A stretch of DNA of 64,000 bases from Tubiluchus corallicola (taxonomy: Eukaryota; Priapulida; Priapulimorpha; Priapulimorphida; Tubiluchidae): positions 620,001 through 684,000 of the forward strand of contig JAQGDQ010000004.1 of assembly GCA_030141605.1 (NCBI GenBank). Direction: 5' to 3'. The notes beneath the pieces are model-generated. The model did no database searches and had not been told where the DNA came from. It saw nothing but the letters and a program-made list of their open reading frames with translations. This document shows, in pieces, positions 13,601 through 28,600 of the stretch. Made by a program: the position numbers and the translations under genes. How positions within the stretch are numbered: position 1 is the stretch's first letter; each line of letters opens with the position of its first letter.

Positions 13601-16600
13601 TTATTAACTTGTTAACAAAAAACTAACTGACTCAATCATTAACATATTCATTAAGCATTATTCTTTAGGTTAATTACCTTAGTGACTACAACTGATTTAG
13701 AGAATGCAACAACAATGTTTCTTTACAGTATATGTATAGGCAAGTAAGTAAAACTAGCTTTAGTTATATGCATACTAAATAAAAGACAGTCTGTTCACAC
13801 ACATAGAGTCCAATCACTTGAGATAAGATTTGGCAAATTTACTTACTGCAACTGTACTGTTTCTGAACAGAGTTCATAACAAATTATTGCTTGTGCTTTT
13901 AAACAGACAGGTGAATGTGGGTTTGTATTGCTTCCACACAAAAATAATTCACAAACAATACACAATAGTAGTTGAAAGTTATGAATAATTTATTGTCATC
14001 ATTAATTACAAAAAGTACTAACTATAATAACAATGGAGCAGATTCTTCAATAAAGTTTTATATAAAATTTGGATATGAAGTTGAACAGTCATATTTAAAT
14101 TAGTAAAAGACTACCAACTACAGATAAATTTTAGTCATTAGGCTGAAGTACTTGCAGACTAAATATGAACACTTTTGTAAATAGCTCTCACAAGTCAGTC
14201 ATGATAGCACTTGTATAATATTTCCTCATTTTCAGGTAACTTTTTATGATCATGATTTTGTGTAGACCTAGAAAGCAAATAAGTAAAATGTTCATATTTA
14301 TATCTACACTGCAATAACTGCATCAGTATAACATTAAATTTTTGCATGATTTTGAGTTAGTACTATTAAAATATTTACACTGAAAAAAACATTTAATATT
14401 AAACAAAATAAAAACAGTTTGTGTGGTCATGGTGTGTGTATTTTGCAACCTAAGTTAAATAATGCTGGGCTAGGTCAGTAAATGGATGGCTGACTGCTTG
14501 AAGAAACTATTCCTGGTGTTCAAATTATCCCCTGCCCTACTTGTTTGACAGCAAGGACATTATGCACACACAAATGAGGCAAGACATCTATGTTGGTTTG
14601 CCACAACCAACTTACCATCTCTGTTTACGGCCTACTTATGAAAAATGTCAATGCATGCCTTTGGTCCACTTTAGTACAATACATACTCAGTGCAAGCATA
14701 AACGTCATTACTCATTAAGTCTTTTATATTTCAAAGTATGACTGATTTATTAAATGTCATACACGTGCATCATTGCCATAGTTTTAATACAGGAACAAGA
14801 GCAATTTTAATTGTAGTGTCCAATGATGTGACATTATACAGCAGCGAAAGTCACTAAATATTTCAGTTTTAGAGCATACTTGAAGCTCGACTGAATATCG
14901 TCTGTAACAATCGGAAAAAGTAGGAAATAAAATATAAATAAATATCTCCAATTCGTAGCAGTGAAGTTATGCGAAAGTTTAACTGAAAATTGCCCCAGAA
15001 GAAATTTTTAAGAAAATGTAATTCCGCACGAAGAAGCAAAATAAAGAAAGAAAATTTAAAGCAATTTTTTTTAAAAAACTGAAAGATTATATATAATGTG
15101 TAATGTACTTTCGTATCCAGGTAAACTTGTAATTTCGTACAAGGCAGGGTTTCAACAGAAAAATATTCTATCGTCAGTTTTTTTCATGTACATTTAATCC
15201 TGTTTGCATTATATTGAACATTTTAATCTCCCGATTTCGTATCGTGATCACTAAAGTGTGTCATAGCGAGAATGTGGTCACTCTTAAACTCTTTATACTG
15301 TACCACGTAATCGTACCTATCTGTCAATACAGTATTTTACAGTAAGATAATATAATATAATATAATATAATATAATATAATATAATATAATATAATATAA
15401 TATAATATAATATAATATAATATAATATAATATAATATAATATAATATAATATAATATAATATAATATAATATAATATAATATAATATAATATAATATAA
15501 TATAATATAATATAATATAATATAATATAATATAATATAATATAATATAATATAATATAATATAATATAATATAATATAATATAATATAATATAATATAA
15601 TATAATATAATATAATATAATATAATAATAGAATAAATAATGTAAAAAGGTACCATTTGTACATTCACATAATCGCATGCTAGACTGCGTACACAGTAAC
15701 AAGCAAAAAATAAACTGAAACCAATGTTATTTAGATGAGATTAACTTTTTAGAAATTCAATTATTACTTCATACTGATAATAGGCTAATCTTTTTCTACA
15801 TTGGGGCTACTCATTTATCCAATATTTCAACATCGAGTAAATGATTCCACGTTTGATAGTGTGTTTGACTTTACATAGTAAATGTATTTAAATGCTCAAT
15901 TATCATTATCTCTTGTAAATGCATGTTTGTTGAGTAAAACAATTAAGCTAAGACAAATTTTGGTCGTCACGTACAAAATTGAATGTACATGACAAGTATG
16001 TTGCAACATAGGATGAGTGCATTAAATTGATACTGACATTTTTGACTGCAAAATGTGCAACTAAACTTTGTGATTAATTTCAAGTTGAAAAGTACACACT
16101 ATACTATGCTATGAAAACGAAATCAAAATTACTCATTATGGAAAGTTAGGTCAGAGAAGCTGAATCTATCAGCACAAAAGTATTACACTCATGGGGCATA
16201 GTTTTGTACTCTCACCCTACAAATTCTATTGAAAAGCCAAATGAAAGGGTACCATTGTACTACATACGTATGTATGCTGATTTTGTCATGTAGATCTAAG
16301 CCCAGTAAGCCTACAACTTTTCATCTTAAACTATCCGAAATTCTAAGTTATTTTTAAAACTCGATATTTAAACAACAGTTGAATTGACCTTACCTTAATA
16401 TAACAATTATTTGGCTCCCAACTCATCGTTCCACCTTGTGTTACAAACAGTTAAAAGCTCCACAATTCATTACAGCCTTATCACTTGCAGGAAAGAGCAT
16501 CTCAGGACGTCGATAAATTTATAAGCGAATATTAAACATGAGCACTAACAAAAACCAAGGATCAGTACGCATCACTTTCAGTTGGTGTATATATTCACTT

Positions 16601-19600
16601 TCTAAGCAGTGAGCCGTTTTGCCATAAAATGTGGCGCATCATTCAATTGGTTGAAACTCAAAAAGTTGCGCGTAATTGCGTGTTATGCAGTGCATGTTGA
16701 ATGGTGGTCATTTCCACCAACACAGCAGGCACCCTCAGCCAGCCCCTATAGCCCATGCCCAATTTTACTAGACTATGGCAATATCAGTCAACAGAAAACG
16801 ACACTAAAACACACTATTAGATTTTTAAGTGATTAGATTCGTAATTTTATCTAAAATTTTAATTTTAATTTTAATCTGTCAGTAAACTAGCCCATATTTT
16901 GCATCAAATCAGTTATAATAAAAAAAAATTAAAATCAATTTATCAGTACTAGATATTTTTTGGAACATGATTTCTCTCTGTGAACACGTTTCTTCTGATA
17001 CAAATGTGACAAATGGAGAAAACAGCAATAGCATCAGACTGACAATAACAAAGAGCTTACAAATAGCCAGACTTAACAGATGCTTAGCTAGTAAAGACAT
17101 TAGCTACATAATGTCTGTTACTTCGGTTGTGGTTATAACATGCTGATTCACATTATATAGCTCAATGCAATGTGTACAATGACACATTTCAACGAATCAG
17201 TTCCTATATTATTCCACCATCAAATGTTTGTTACTATGTGCAAGACAGGATTTGTAGAACTCTAAGCTGAGTTTTAACATGTCACGATTTCAAAATTACA
17301 TGCAAAATAAATGGAAAGCTAACAAAAAATGAAAAAACTAAAAGATATAACAGTAGAAGATGCAGGGGGTATGTTACTATAACAGCAAACCTGAAAAGGA
17401 CAATGCAGTTAAACAGATTTTAAAGGGAACATGAATTAGTGTTAAGATTGTATTAAAAAAACAAATTTATTATGCTTACCTTTTCCAATAAGCTAAGGTC
17501 CATTGGATATACAATATAATCTCTATATGTAGGCTCTACATCAGGAGTTACGGGTTGGTGGAATGGTTCAGGCTGAAATACATAAAGCTGAAATTCAAAA
17601 ATTTTGCTGTGTAATAATACTGGTAGGCGTTTCGAATTCTGATAATATACTTTACTTGTATGTACTACTGCTAGAAATCACACTTCTTTTTCTTCAAAAT
17701 TATAGACTGACTACAACATTTTCATAAAATGATCACAGGAAGGTACCAAAATTGCAAGATACAACAATTTGTCAATCGAAAGTATAAATGACTGACTAAA
17801 ACATACAACTTAAAAAACAATGCAGCACTTTCCAGTTTTCTTATTGATCTTGCATTCTTGTGGGCAAAAACTTGCTTGCACAAGATGTTCAGCACTTGTG
17901 TTTTAAAGTACAGGTAAGATTGTTTAAGAGAGTTAGAAGCACTCTAATGGAAATATGCAGTGAACCAAATATGGCAATAACTTAACTCAGCATTGCAAAT
18001 ACAGAATTCTGGCAACCAGAGCAACATCATGCTCATTTTGTCTATTGATCTTTCTACATCTATTAACAAGACTCACACACAGTTCAATGGATGACAAGCA
18101 GTAACAGCAACAACAACAAAAAAGACAGCCTTTGTTCTTTCAACATGGATTTTCTTAGAATCACACCACATAATATTTGTAAGATTACAAGTATAGTAAT
18201 CATTAGTACAGTTCAATATTTAAATCAATGTTCCAAGCTGTAAATAAAAGCAAAAAGAAAACCACATTTTCCATTAACACATTTGTTATGGTTTATATTT
18301 TAAGGAAGAGGTAGGTGTTAAACAACCTTCGGTGCATTTTAATGTACCACATTTAGAAATACCATAGCTTACTGATAAATAAAAAAAGAAAAAGTAACCT
18401 ACCAAATGAATTTATATTAGTTGTGGGCACTTTGAATAATTTACTATTCGAATACTCAAGAAATAATTATCCGAATAATCAAATATTCGAACCTAAGATA
18501 TTTGTCCATCCACGCTTATTATGGTAGCTAACACGTAGAAACAGATAAACACAGCAGTTACTGTACCATTGTGTATGTTAACTGTTGAGTTGGAATGATA
18601 AGTTTACGCACATTCACATTCCTGTATGAATTGAACTAAAGTTTTATGTAATAATAATGATAATGATGATGATGATGATGATGATGATGATAATAATAGT
18701 GTTAAATATTCCACTACTCAGCTTGAAGCTGTTTGGCATGTAACATACAGCTTGTTGATTTTTGAAACTTGTTTTTACATAATGAACATTTTATAATGTT
18801 TAAATGAACTGTTCTGAAGTTTCTAAGCTCGTTAATGCATCAACTGTAGAACGAATGAGTATCGCCAGCGCAGGGAGCTGACAGTGAAATGAACGTTTGT
18901 CTCCTTCAAAAGGCATTCAGCTTGAGGTCAATACATTATAGATAGGATAATCGAAAAGCATCTTATTATTTGAATAATAAAAGAACATCAATGCTTGAAA
19001 TAATCGATTATTCGTGCACATCCCTAGGCTGTAACATTTCAAAATTATGACATAGCTGGACATCTGATCTTTTCTGGGAAATATCACAAATCTAGCTAAG
19101 TAATTTTTTTCAAAGACTTTTGTTATACCTTTGATAATGAGCTGTTTTTCTTCAGTTGATCAGTAACGCCATTGTTCTTTTAAAATACGCCCGTGTCATG
19201 ATTTCAAAGTGATTTTAATAATTACATAAAGCATTTATCGCAGTTTTGTTGCTGAAACTTAGATTTTTTGCAAACATTTAATAAGCATAACTTCGCAGAA
19301 GTTCTCCTTTAAGTTTTATAACAATCAGTTTAGAAAGTAAATTAAATATGTCAAAAAATGTCATCAAATGGCAAAAAGTAAGAAAAATAAATAACAAGAA
19401 GCATCATCTCTTAATGTCATCGTACTCCAAGCACCTAAAAGGGGATGGGGGGGGGCATGTTCAATGACTGTTTTTTACCAGTTGTTTAGGCTGAGATCTA
19501 TAAATAGCAAGTGTACTCACAGCTTGCTGTTTCATGCGCTGCAGGGCATACTTGAACAACATGCATCGTTGATCGAGTGTCAATATCTTCATAGAGGCAG

Positions 19601-22600
19601 ACTGCGTCTCTACACATTCAGCCACCATACTTTTCTGAAGAAAAAACACAGCACCTGTTATAATCCACGTTCAAATGTTCACTAGTCGATTCTTCAAACT
19701 AAAGAAAGCCACTGTCTAAAAAGCGATTTATATTATACATAAACAAAACACAAACCATAGCTGAATTTTTTTATTCATGCCCCAGTATTACTTGCTGTAC
19801 CTCATCCAGTCTTCAAAGTAAGTAAAAAAGTTCAAGATGTATATCTCCTATGTGCTCAAAGTTTAAGTCGATAACTCCACATAAGTTTCCTATTACACTA
19901 TGTCTTCCAATTTAGCCACAACAAGTGACCAATTGAGAGATTTTTTGCTTTCTGAAAAAATTTCAAAATTCTTTAATTTTTTTTGAAGCAAGACACTAAA
20001 CACTATCAGGTCAAGTACTTTATTAAAATGTTACAGCTGCTAGATGATGATAATGGAAATCTTCCTTGTAAGTGATAACAGCAGTTTGTTCCACACAAGT
20101 TCAACTTAATGTGAGAATCAGTGCCATGTTTGTTTCCATTACTGAGACAGTGAATCTCACCTGGCGCTGGATGTCTGTAAAATATTACCCTAAATATTGT
20201 GTCATAATATTGTTCTAGTATATAATACATGTAATTAATTCTGGTGTTGTAATGTCCATTATTACACCTTTTAAACATTGATAGTTCAAACTTCAGATAA
20301 AAAATCTAAAGTTCAGGTTTGGCCTTATCTTAGTTTAAAATGAAATAGTCATGGTTTACCTTCAGCCATGTTCCCTTAACTATAAAATGGATGCTCTAGC
20401 AAAAGAACTCTGGTATACAAACAAAAATCAATAAGTGACAATGCATACAAGTGAACTAATCAAGACCAGGAAGGGTTTTTATGAATTACGCACAGAAATA
20501 TCACACCACCAAGGGACGTACAAATCAATTTCTTTTAAAGCTCACAATGACACTTTTATAAAAACCTTAGCAGTTTCATTACATGCATCCAGTAGGCACA
20601 ATTTAATGGCTTCTGGTTTTATGCACAGAAAGCATCATTTATCTGTTAATAACTGGTTCGTTGTCTATGCATTTTATGAGCAGACTGAGAGTTAGTTGCT
20701 GGGGAGAGGTAGTCATCATAAAAAAATAAATTTTAAAGCTATGTAAGACTTATGGATGTCACTTAATATCTGATGGGCAGCAACAAGTTAACAATGTATA
20801 CTGCAACAAAATTCTCGTCTAACAATCAATAAAGGAATTGCCCATTTTAGAACCAAAAGTGAATAAAAGGGCTAAAATAGCATGTGGGATATAGCCTACG
20901 TCTGTTACCCTCTAAGTCTAATTAAGAACTGTAAAAAAACTCTTACTCTTTATTAACTTACTTCATGGCACAGCATGTAATCATTATTAATAACGAATTT
21001 TCAATCGGCACAAAATTAAAGTTACAGAAAAAAGTATCAAGTCTGTATTGTTTATATGAAAGACTCAAGAATCTAAACAGGTTCCCCTAATGTCTGACAC
21101 AAGACGTGTACGTCTCACAGACACAAACAACAAATATGATGTACATATTAACTGTATACAAGACCTGAGAGCTTAATGTTTTTCTAAATAAGGAATTGCT
21201 GTCGATATAACAAAGATTTCAAAAAATTGTTTACATACAAATGACAATCTTGTCTGAAACTACATATATTTTAACAATGCAGAAATAATAATAAATATCA
21301 TAATTATACCTCACACTCCGGATCTACCCATTCTCCTTCTGGTTGTGCTTCCAAGTTTAGGCATTTAACATGGTACACACGAGGACACAGCTCACAGCAT
21401 ATTACTGACCCATCTTTATGACATATCCAGCAGAAGTAGTCATTCTCTTGCTCATCCTAATAAACAGTAAGTTACACAGAATTAAAATTAGCATTAAACA
21501 ATAAAAAAGAATAACAATTGTGACAATGACCATGACAACAAGGACAGCGACAATGACAACAACAGTGACAGCAACAGCTACAACAACAACAGCAACAACA
21601 ACAATAACAACAGCATTATTGTAAGCCAGTATCTTGCAGAGAATACTTAACATAGATAGTTTGGACGGGACAAAGTTGTCAAGCATCAGTCATGAATGCA
21701 TTTGAAAGCTGCCAGAAGAATCCGAGCCATATTGGGATGCCTATACAGCTTCCCTCAATAGGATAAATAGTTGAGCGAAATAAGCCAGGAAAATCCAGGT
21801 CTCCAGAAGTTGTTTTTCTTGGTGAGCATGCATCCATTTGTTGACTAGGCCCGGCCATGCTCAACTTTGCAGCCGTAACCATTCAGTTATTCTACTTGTC
21901 TCCTACTTGTTTCAAACTGATAACTGTCAGCAATTATGGCACCATAAACATTGTCACAAATAAATAATGTTTTACATTTTTATTTCACAAAAGAACACTT
22001 AAATTTTATTGTAGAAGATAGTAAAAACTGTGCTCTACTGAATGTAGGACAAAAGCTTTACAGGAGCAAAAAAGAAGAGGATAATAAAAGGTTGAGATGA
22101 TACTTTTTCATCCTGAGATATCTCAAATGGTTATCACGAAAACATCGGTAAAACAAGTAGGAAAGCTACAAATCTTTGCCAAGCATGAAATTAAAGGCAT
22201 GACATAAACTAAAAGGAAAATACTGGAGTCATTTTAAGAAGAAAATGAAGAGTTTATTAAACCATTTTCTAAACTACTGGAATTTCTAGCACTTGTATCA
22301 TCTGGCAGAGGTGTTTTCGATTTCATTTTAAAAAATTTGACAGCATTCACGATGAAATGTACACACCTCTGTTGCTTTCTTTCGTCGTTTAGGAGGTGGA
22401 GGAAGATCGTATGCTCGTTCCTTCTCCTTTAAGTTTTTTCTTTTAAGTTTTGGAGTTGCTAAAAAACATTTCTTGATTAGTAACATTTATCCACAAGCTT
22501 TGATGCTAATCATATGTATTATTTTTAGACTAACACACACACTAGCATGCTTTATTTGATATCAATCAAAGACTACTATAAGCCACTGAGTGATATAACT

Positions 22601-25600
22601 AAAGAGGTGTAAAAAAGCCGTTTCTTTTCTACCTTCACTTTATTGCTGGATGTTCCTATGCTGATTAACATTTATAAAGTGGTAAGTGCCTTGAAATAGT
22701 AAATATAACTGGACAAAAAAAACCTGATTAGTGCAATCTGTTGGCAATTTTAAAATGTTAGAAATGCTAAATCAATAGTAATGTACATATTAGCAGCGAG
22801 ACATACACGAGCACTCAATATTCAATAACATAATTAGTTGAGTAATTATTTTACTTTGTTAATTGAAGAAAAAACTTCACTACAAATATGCCAGTAAAAA
22901 ACAAAAATGACAAGCAGCTATATTTTAATTATGCAGTAAATTAGCAAGAAACCTTTCACATATCAGCTAGCAACAACAAATGTCAGATTAAATGCAAAAT
23001 GTCAAATTTGGAGATAGAACTTTAAAACACACATTTGTTATATTATTTAGGGTCCTTAAAATTATAACAGATTTCTAACAGTTAAGAATTTAAAGTAAAT
23101 ATATTAAGTTTTAACAATCAAGCTTTTTTCTAAGCAGACATTGACTATAACCCCAACATTTTTCAACCTTTTTTTATTGCGTACAGCACATTTACACAGG
23201 TTAAAGAAAAATATTGTGCAGAACAGACATTATTATTTTTTGGAACTTTTTCTATGTAGGCAGTAGATTGTTAATATCACCGACGATAATAATTTTTTAA
23301 TGTTATCTGAGAAATTTCTTTTGTATTTTCGTAACAGTGTTTTCATAGACCCAGCAAAATAAAAATTGTTGAACAAAGTTATAAAATGGTACAAGGAAAC
23401 ACATTTATTTTTGTCAGCAGACTAACAGAAATAGTTGTACTATGTTAATTTATAATCTACAGCACAACTAATAAAGTAAACAAGCGTTTGCAGCTCAGTT
23501 CTGTCAAATGCAACATTTACTTGCTCCGGTACATACTGAGCATGACATGATCAATAATTCTTCAACTGGCACCCACTACAAAATTGTGTGAAACAAAATG
23601 GAGGATGCTCCGTACACACTGAGAAAGTCGGTAAAGGTGATAACCAATAACCATACAAATCTTCTTATTAACTGGCAAAGCTAAAGATGTTGCAGCTTCA
23701 TAATTAGTGCTTTACAATTGAAAAATCTAGTCCATGGACATATCGTTAATGAAAAAATGCACTTGCACAATAAATAAATGACATGCTGGCTTATCCACTA
23801 CTTACATAGTACTAACTTGTCAGTTTACGTTATCACATCAAAAAATGAATCTACTGCTTATAACATACCCGAATGTGAATTTGAATTGTAAACCAGAAAA
23901 AAAACAAATTGAGCTTCAAAGTCTTGTTTGCGAAATGATATTTTTGTGAAACCGCTGCTAGCGAATTACGTAAGTCAAAAATAGACCGAAATTTACGGCA
24001 TCATTTCATAATCGTGGAAAGAGCTGCTGCTTAGTGTGGGGGGGGGGGGCTCCCAAAACAGGGTACCATTTTACACAGGGCATTAAGTAATGCATTGTTT
24101 TAACGATGTTGTCTGTATTTAGCAGAATATATACAAAAATCTAAATTTATCAGAACCTTTATTACTAGTGTAATTTATGCACTTAGATATGCTTGCATCA
24201 GAGCATCCTAGCAAACATTTCTGGCATGCAATAACTTTATGTTTTACAGTATTTCTAATTAAGAGGCTGCAAATTCACAAAATAATGCACAGCATGCATG
24301 ACAAAAAAAGCAGCAACAACAAAATGTTGATTCGAATTTCACCGTGTGACACAGAATCACTGTGATGCAAAAGCTTGCGAGTGCTATTATTACTGATGAA
24401 TAAAAAAATGAGAAAAATAATACTTCTATGAGATTTTCAGTACACAGCGCTTAAGTGAGCTTCTTTAAATAAGAGTTACATACTATTGTCAGTACCAGAT
24501 GAAAAGGCTGTTTGGTGCATTAATGCTGACGCAGAAGTAGTAGCATCTCTAGCTCCGGCCTTTGGTGTAATGGTACCACTGTTGTCATTAGAAAGTGACT
24601 TACGCCTCGAATCTGGGTCTACAAAAAAAAAAATTGAAAGGAGACAAGTGAAAATGTGTAGCATAAAAAAGTAAAAACTCTAAAGGCTTATTGTTAACTA
24701 AAGTCTATAGTTCAAAGAAACTTTACTGAAATTAACAATGTCTTTAGGGTGTTACTACTATTGTAATTTAATATGTAACTGTTAGAAAAATGATTATTGA
24801 AATTGTCTACTTGAGTTTTACAAAGGCACATCAGCAAATGATGTCAACCATGGATTTGCAAACTGATTCAATGTAAAATGTCTAAGACACATGGCCACAA
24901 ACATCTCAAAGATTACTGATGTTACAAAATACATTTTTTTCAAATGTGCACTCTCGTTAAATGGAAGCAAAAACTCCAAGAAGTATAACAAAAGAATTGG
25001 TGAATGTACAAATGTACAAACATGTTATTTTTATTGCACTTTATATAATTCTCAGAAAATCTAGTTTACAAGTGTAAAATTCATTACAGGTTTTTAGCCA
25101 AGAATTCGCATGCAATATCATAGATTTATGTCATAACTGCAAGCACACACAGTTGCCAAGGAATGCTTGTAACTCTTCTATAATTAGACAAAGGAAATTT
25201 TTTCCAACTATTATTTCAGCAGAAAACTTTTACATGACCTCATTTATTTTTATGACCTCATTTAATTTTTATACAAATATGTAAGCTCAAGTAAAAACGC
25301 CACACAAACAGCAAAGGTGAATATAGTTTCCAATACGAACTTATAGATTTTATTTAATGTTTCGAACGCCTACATGTTTTATCTTCAAAAACGAAATTCA
25401 TATGTATTAAGTGTACTACAAACAATACACAGATTATGCAAATTAGTATTATAAATAGCAACACACACTCCAACAAGTCAAGTTTTTCGTAATTGGTTTT
25501 AATTATATCTAACTATCGTGTGTCGTTGCTTGTAAGTTAACTCGTGTGTTGCTGCTTACAAATTAACTATTCAGTCTGTTATCAACACATGCTTGAATTT

Positions 25601-28600
25601 TTTCAGACTCTTTTGAAGATGAGCCGTGCATGGATCCGACTTGTTAAGTGAAAAATGTGACTTCATCTTGTTCTTGCTCAAAACAAAATTTCCTCAACAT
25701 AAGCCAGTTTTTTATTAATTAATGTAAGTCCATCTTAATACAAATATGGGTTTGACAAAATTTGTACAATTTGAATCTGTTTATGGCGCTTAAATATTTT
25801 TTGCTCCCAAAGTTTTACAAAAATACCTATCGGTTTATCAACTGATTATCAGAAAGTCCCACACCTATTATAATATCTGCACGTACTGTTTTCATACTTG
25901 TGTACAAATACTGTAAAAGCTAAGTATGCCTAACAAACATGACTGTTACCAGATGATGTATACTGGTGCTGTCGGTATGTACGAACTGTATACGTTACAA
26001 AATGGCTGACCAAACTGGTTTGAGATCAACAGCAGCTGTTACACCTGACAGTGTAGGTGCTAGCCAAGGCAGTTTTTCCCTCAGCTAATAATCAAGCTAC
26101 TTCTCACAATATTTTAAGCAATTTAGTTAGACTGTTTCATTGTTCTTGGTTACTAAAAGTAAAACCATGCTTTCCTCAAAATCTTAGGTTTAAAGAAGAG
26201 CCACGTTTTATTATTCAGCAAGTGATTCACTGTGGCACACGGGTCTTAGGGTTATGTAAAAGCAAACCGATAATGACAGTTTTTACAATTTCGTTATAAA
26301 TGAAAGTTTGCCTTTTTATTAGACATATTTGATCGCTAAATGCTTATGCACCCTTAATTGACGAGGTAAATTGCCAAAGGCACATGAAATTGCTCATAAG
26401 CAGTTCTTCATTTTTGAGCATACACCACTCGTCTACATTCTTCATTCCGAGCAACGACTTGTACAAACTGTATGCACATTTTAATGCCCATTTATATTAT
26501 AGAGGTCTACATCTAAGCTTGTGAGCTGAAATTGACACGGCAGGCACTTAGTTTAAAAACCGAGATGGAAAAAGTGCCAAGACAATACGGCTGTTAGGAT
26601 GACTGAACTGAGAAAAGATAAGAACTGAACTGAGCTCCGTCAAAGTCCAAATGCTAGTGTGACTGAAGCAGGTACAGGTTATGACTAGCGTGTATAATGC
26701 AAGGTTAAAAATGAAGCTCAATGCTACCATTACCAATTCACTGAAAGTTCAAAAAGCATCAGGAAAACAATGAAATTCTGCACACAAGAAATGTTCTTAT
26801 TAACTGACCAAATTTTACCGCTGGGTTAAAAACACATGAATACACACTACTAGGTATATAAATGACAAGCAATAATTAATGTCTGATGTATTCTCAATTC
26901 TTCATCACTGAAAACTAGAATGTGTAACATGTTTTCTACTATTTCTAGACTTTACACTCGACTGAATTGTTGTAGTTGCTGCAAATCACATTTGGGCGTT
27001 TGTAACTAAAAATTGGATCCTAGTGCCACCGGTCCTGCCTGCTTCTGTTGCCATTTTACGGATAAAACATGAAGGTTTTACCAAAAGCTTGAACTACAAT
27101 ACCTTGGCTTGAACTTTTTGGACACTAAAGTCTATGGCCCATAAATGTCAATCATCCTAAGGTTATGCATTCTATTCTAAGCAAAGTATTGTAATGCTGA
27201 AACTCGTAATAATATTTTATTGTATTAAATGTTCAGAATCAGAATATTATCTTTCATTCCCTAGATGTCGGACAACTTAAGTGCTTACCCTTCAGTCTTG
27301 TAGTCATTGAAGCCAACGACTGCTCAGGACGATTTGTGTAGACTCTGAAACAAATAAACGTAATAACTGTTACCTATAATTATGGCAGACAAATTCCATC
27401 TTGGCATCATGCATATTGTGTAAACCGATTACAACAAACAAACTACATGCTAAATAAATACAGATATTAAATTTTGAACTTATGACCTTATTTCGCAACA
27501 GATATATCCTTTAATTTTGACTTAATGTTCTGATAAAATGCAACTGAAAAGTTAATAGTAACAGACTGCACAACACTCTACATTTTTGCAAACTATAAGC
27601 AACCTAGCAATGCAAATAAACAGTTTAGTAGAATCCAATACAGCACACCCTGTGTTCTGACAATTCATCATCATTGTATTGACAATACAACACAACGTAA
27701 TTTGAATGTGGAAATGCAATGAATCATAGAACTAGCTGCCATTATCACACAAAGTTCCACTTCACTTCAGTGGCTAACACATGAGGCATTTGACCTGCTT
27801 GCTACAAGAAATGTGTAAACTTAGGGGTGGAGCCTAGTGCTCATAACAATCAATCATGGCTGCTAGGCACTGCTGCCTGATTGGTTGCTATAAAAAGTAC
27901 AGCTTGTCACTTGCCGGGCAGGCTGGCTCCTGTAGCCAACAACTGTATAATCATGAAAATTTAATAAAAAAAAATGCACAGCCAAGTTCAAACCTTGATG
28001 TCAGAATTAGCTACTATATGTCTACAACAGGTCAAAGAATATTGTCACCGCAACATTAAATTTTCATGAAGCTCTTAAAGATGAAGCTGATCATACCGAG
28101 GCATATCTACGTAAACCATTTGCCATTTAATGCAGGGTATAAACAGGATACCAAGAAGAAAAAAACTAACAGGCAAAGCTTTTGCAACTTCACAACAAAA
28201 ATGTACTCATTCTTTATAAGGTGACATGAGAAAATAAATTTTGAAAACAATGAATGCGACCAACAAACAATTAGATGCAGTACCTGGGATATAAATAAGT
28301 GTGTTGCATATCACATTTAGCACCAAGCCAACACCACAAAACTGCTTTGTATGCAATAATCAACTTATTTGTACATTTGATTGATAGTTATTTAACCTTC
28401 ATTTAATGATAGGCTTTAGAATGTTCAGTTAATTTTGTTAGACAAACTCCATGATATAATTGTAGATGATTGATTGGTTAAAAATTTGTTTATGAGCTAA
28501 TTCATGTTTTGCACAGATAATGCGATAACGTGTTATATTTTACTAATACATTAATAATAGTACTAAATAATTTATGGACACAATTAATTTGCTGAAAATG

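Larger units (their letters stand above)
11307..17479 (-). other. ZMYND8 intron 7 (6.2 kb)
   Basis: The largest intron of the gene. It holds a short palindrome at 11877-11897 (ctaagtact-agt-agtacttag), the (TATAA)n array at 15347-15627 and a possible alternative first exon near 16.4 kb. The rest is AT-rich sequence in which I recognise nothing. Around 12.9 kb there are two diverged copies of a word resembling cacatgttgcaacaagttg. Confidence 0.6.
9946..19634 (-). other. ZMYND8: ZMYND8 exons 6-9: bromodomain
   Basis: Exons 19521-19634, 17480-17572, 11219-11306 and 9946-10001 encode residues 177-293, the acetyl-lysine-binding bromodomain. Helix Z and the start of the ZA loop are in exon 6 ([12 protein letters not shown]). 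Exon 7 carries the ZA-loop motif YPMDL (residues 236-240). Exon 8 carries [14 protein letters not shown], whose Asn273 is at the conserved acetyl-lysine-contacting position, so ligand binding should be intact. Exon 9 completes helix C ([12 protein letters not shown]). The intron between exons 7 and 8 is the largest in the gene at 6.2 kb. Confidence 0.93.

Noticed and set aside
15317-15702. Three overlapping minus ORFs of Tyr-Ile-Leu repeats
   Set aside because: They are translations of the (TATAA)n array in all frames and have no non-repeat coding sequence.
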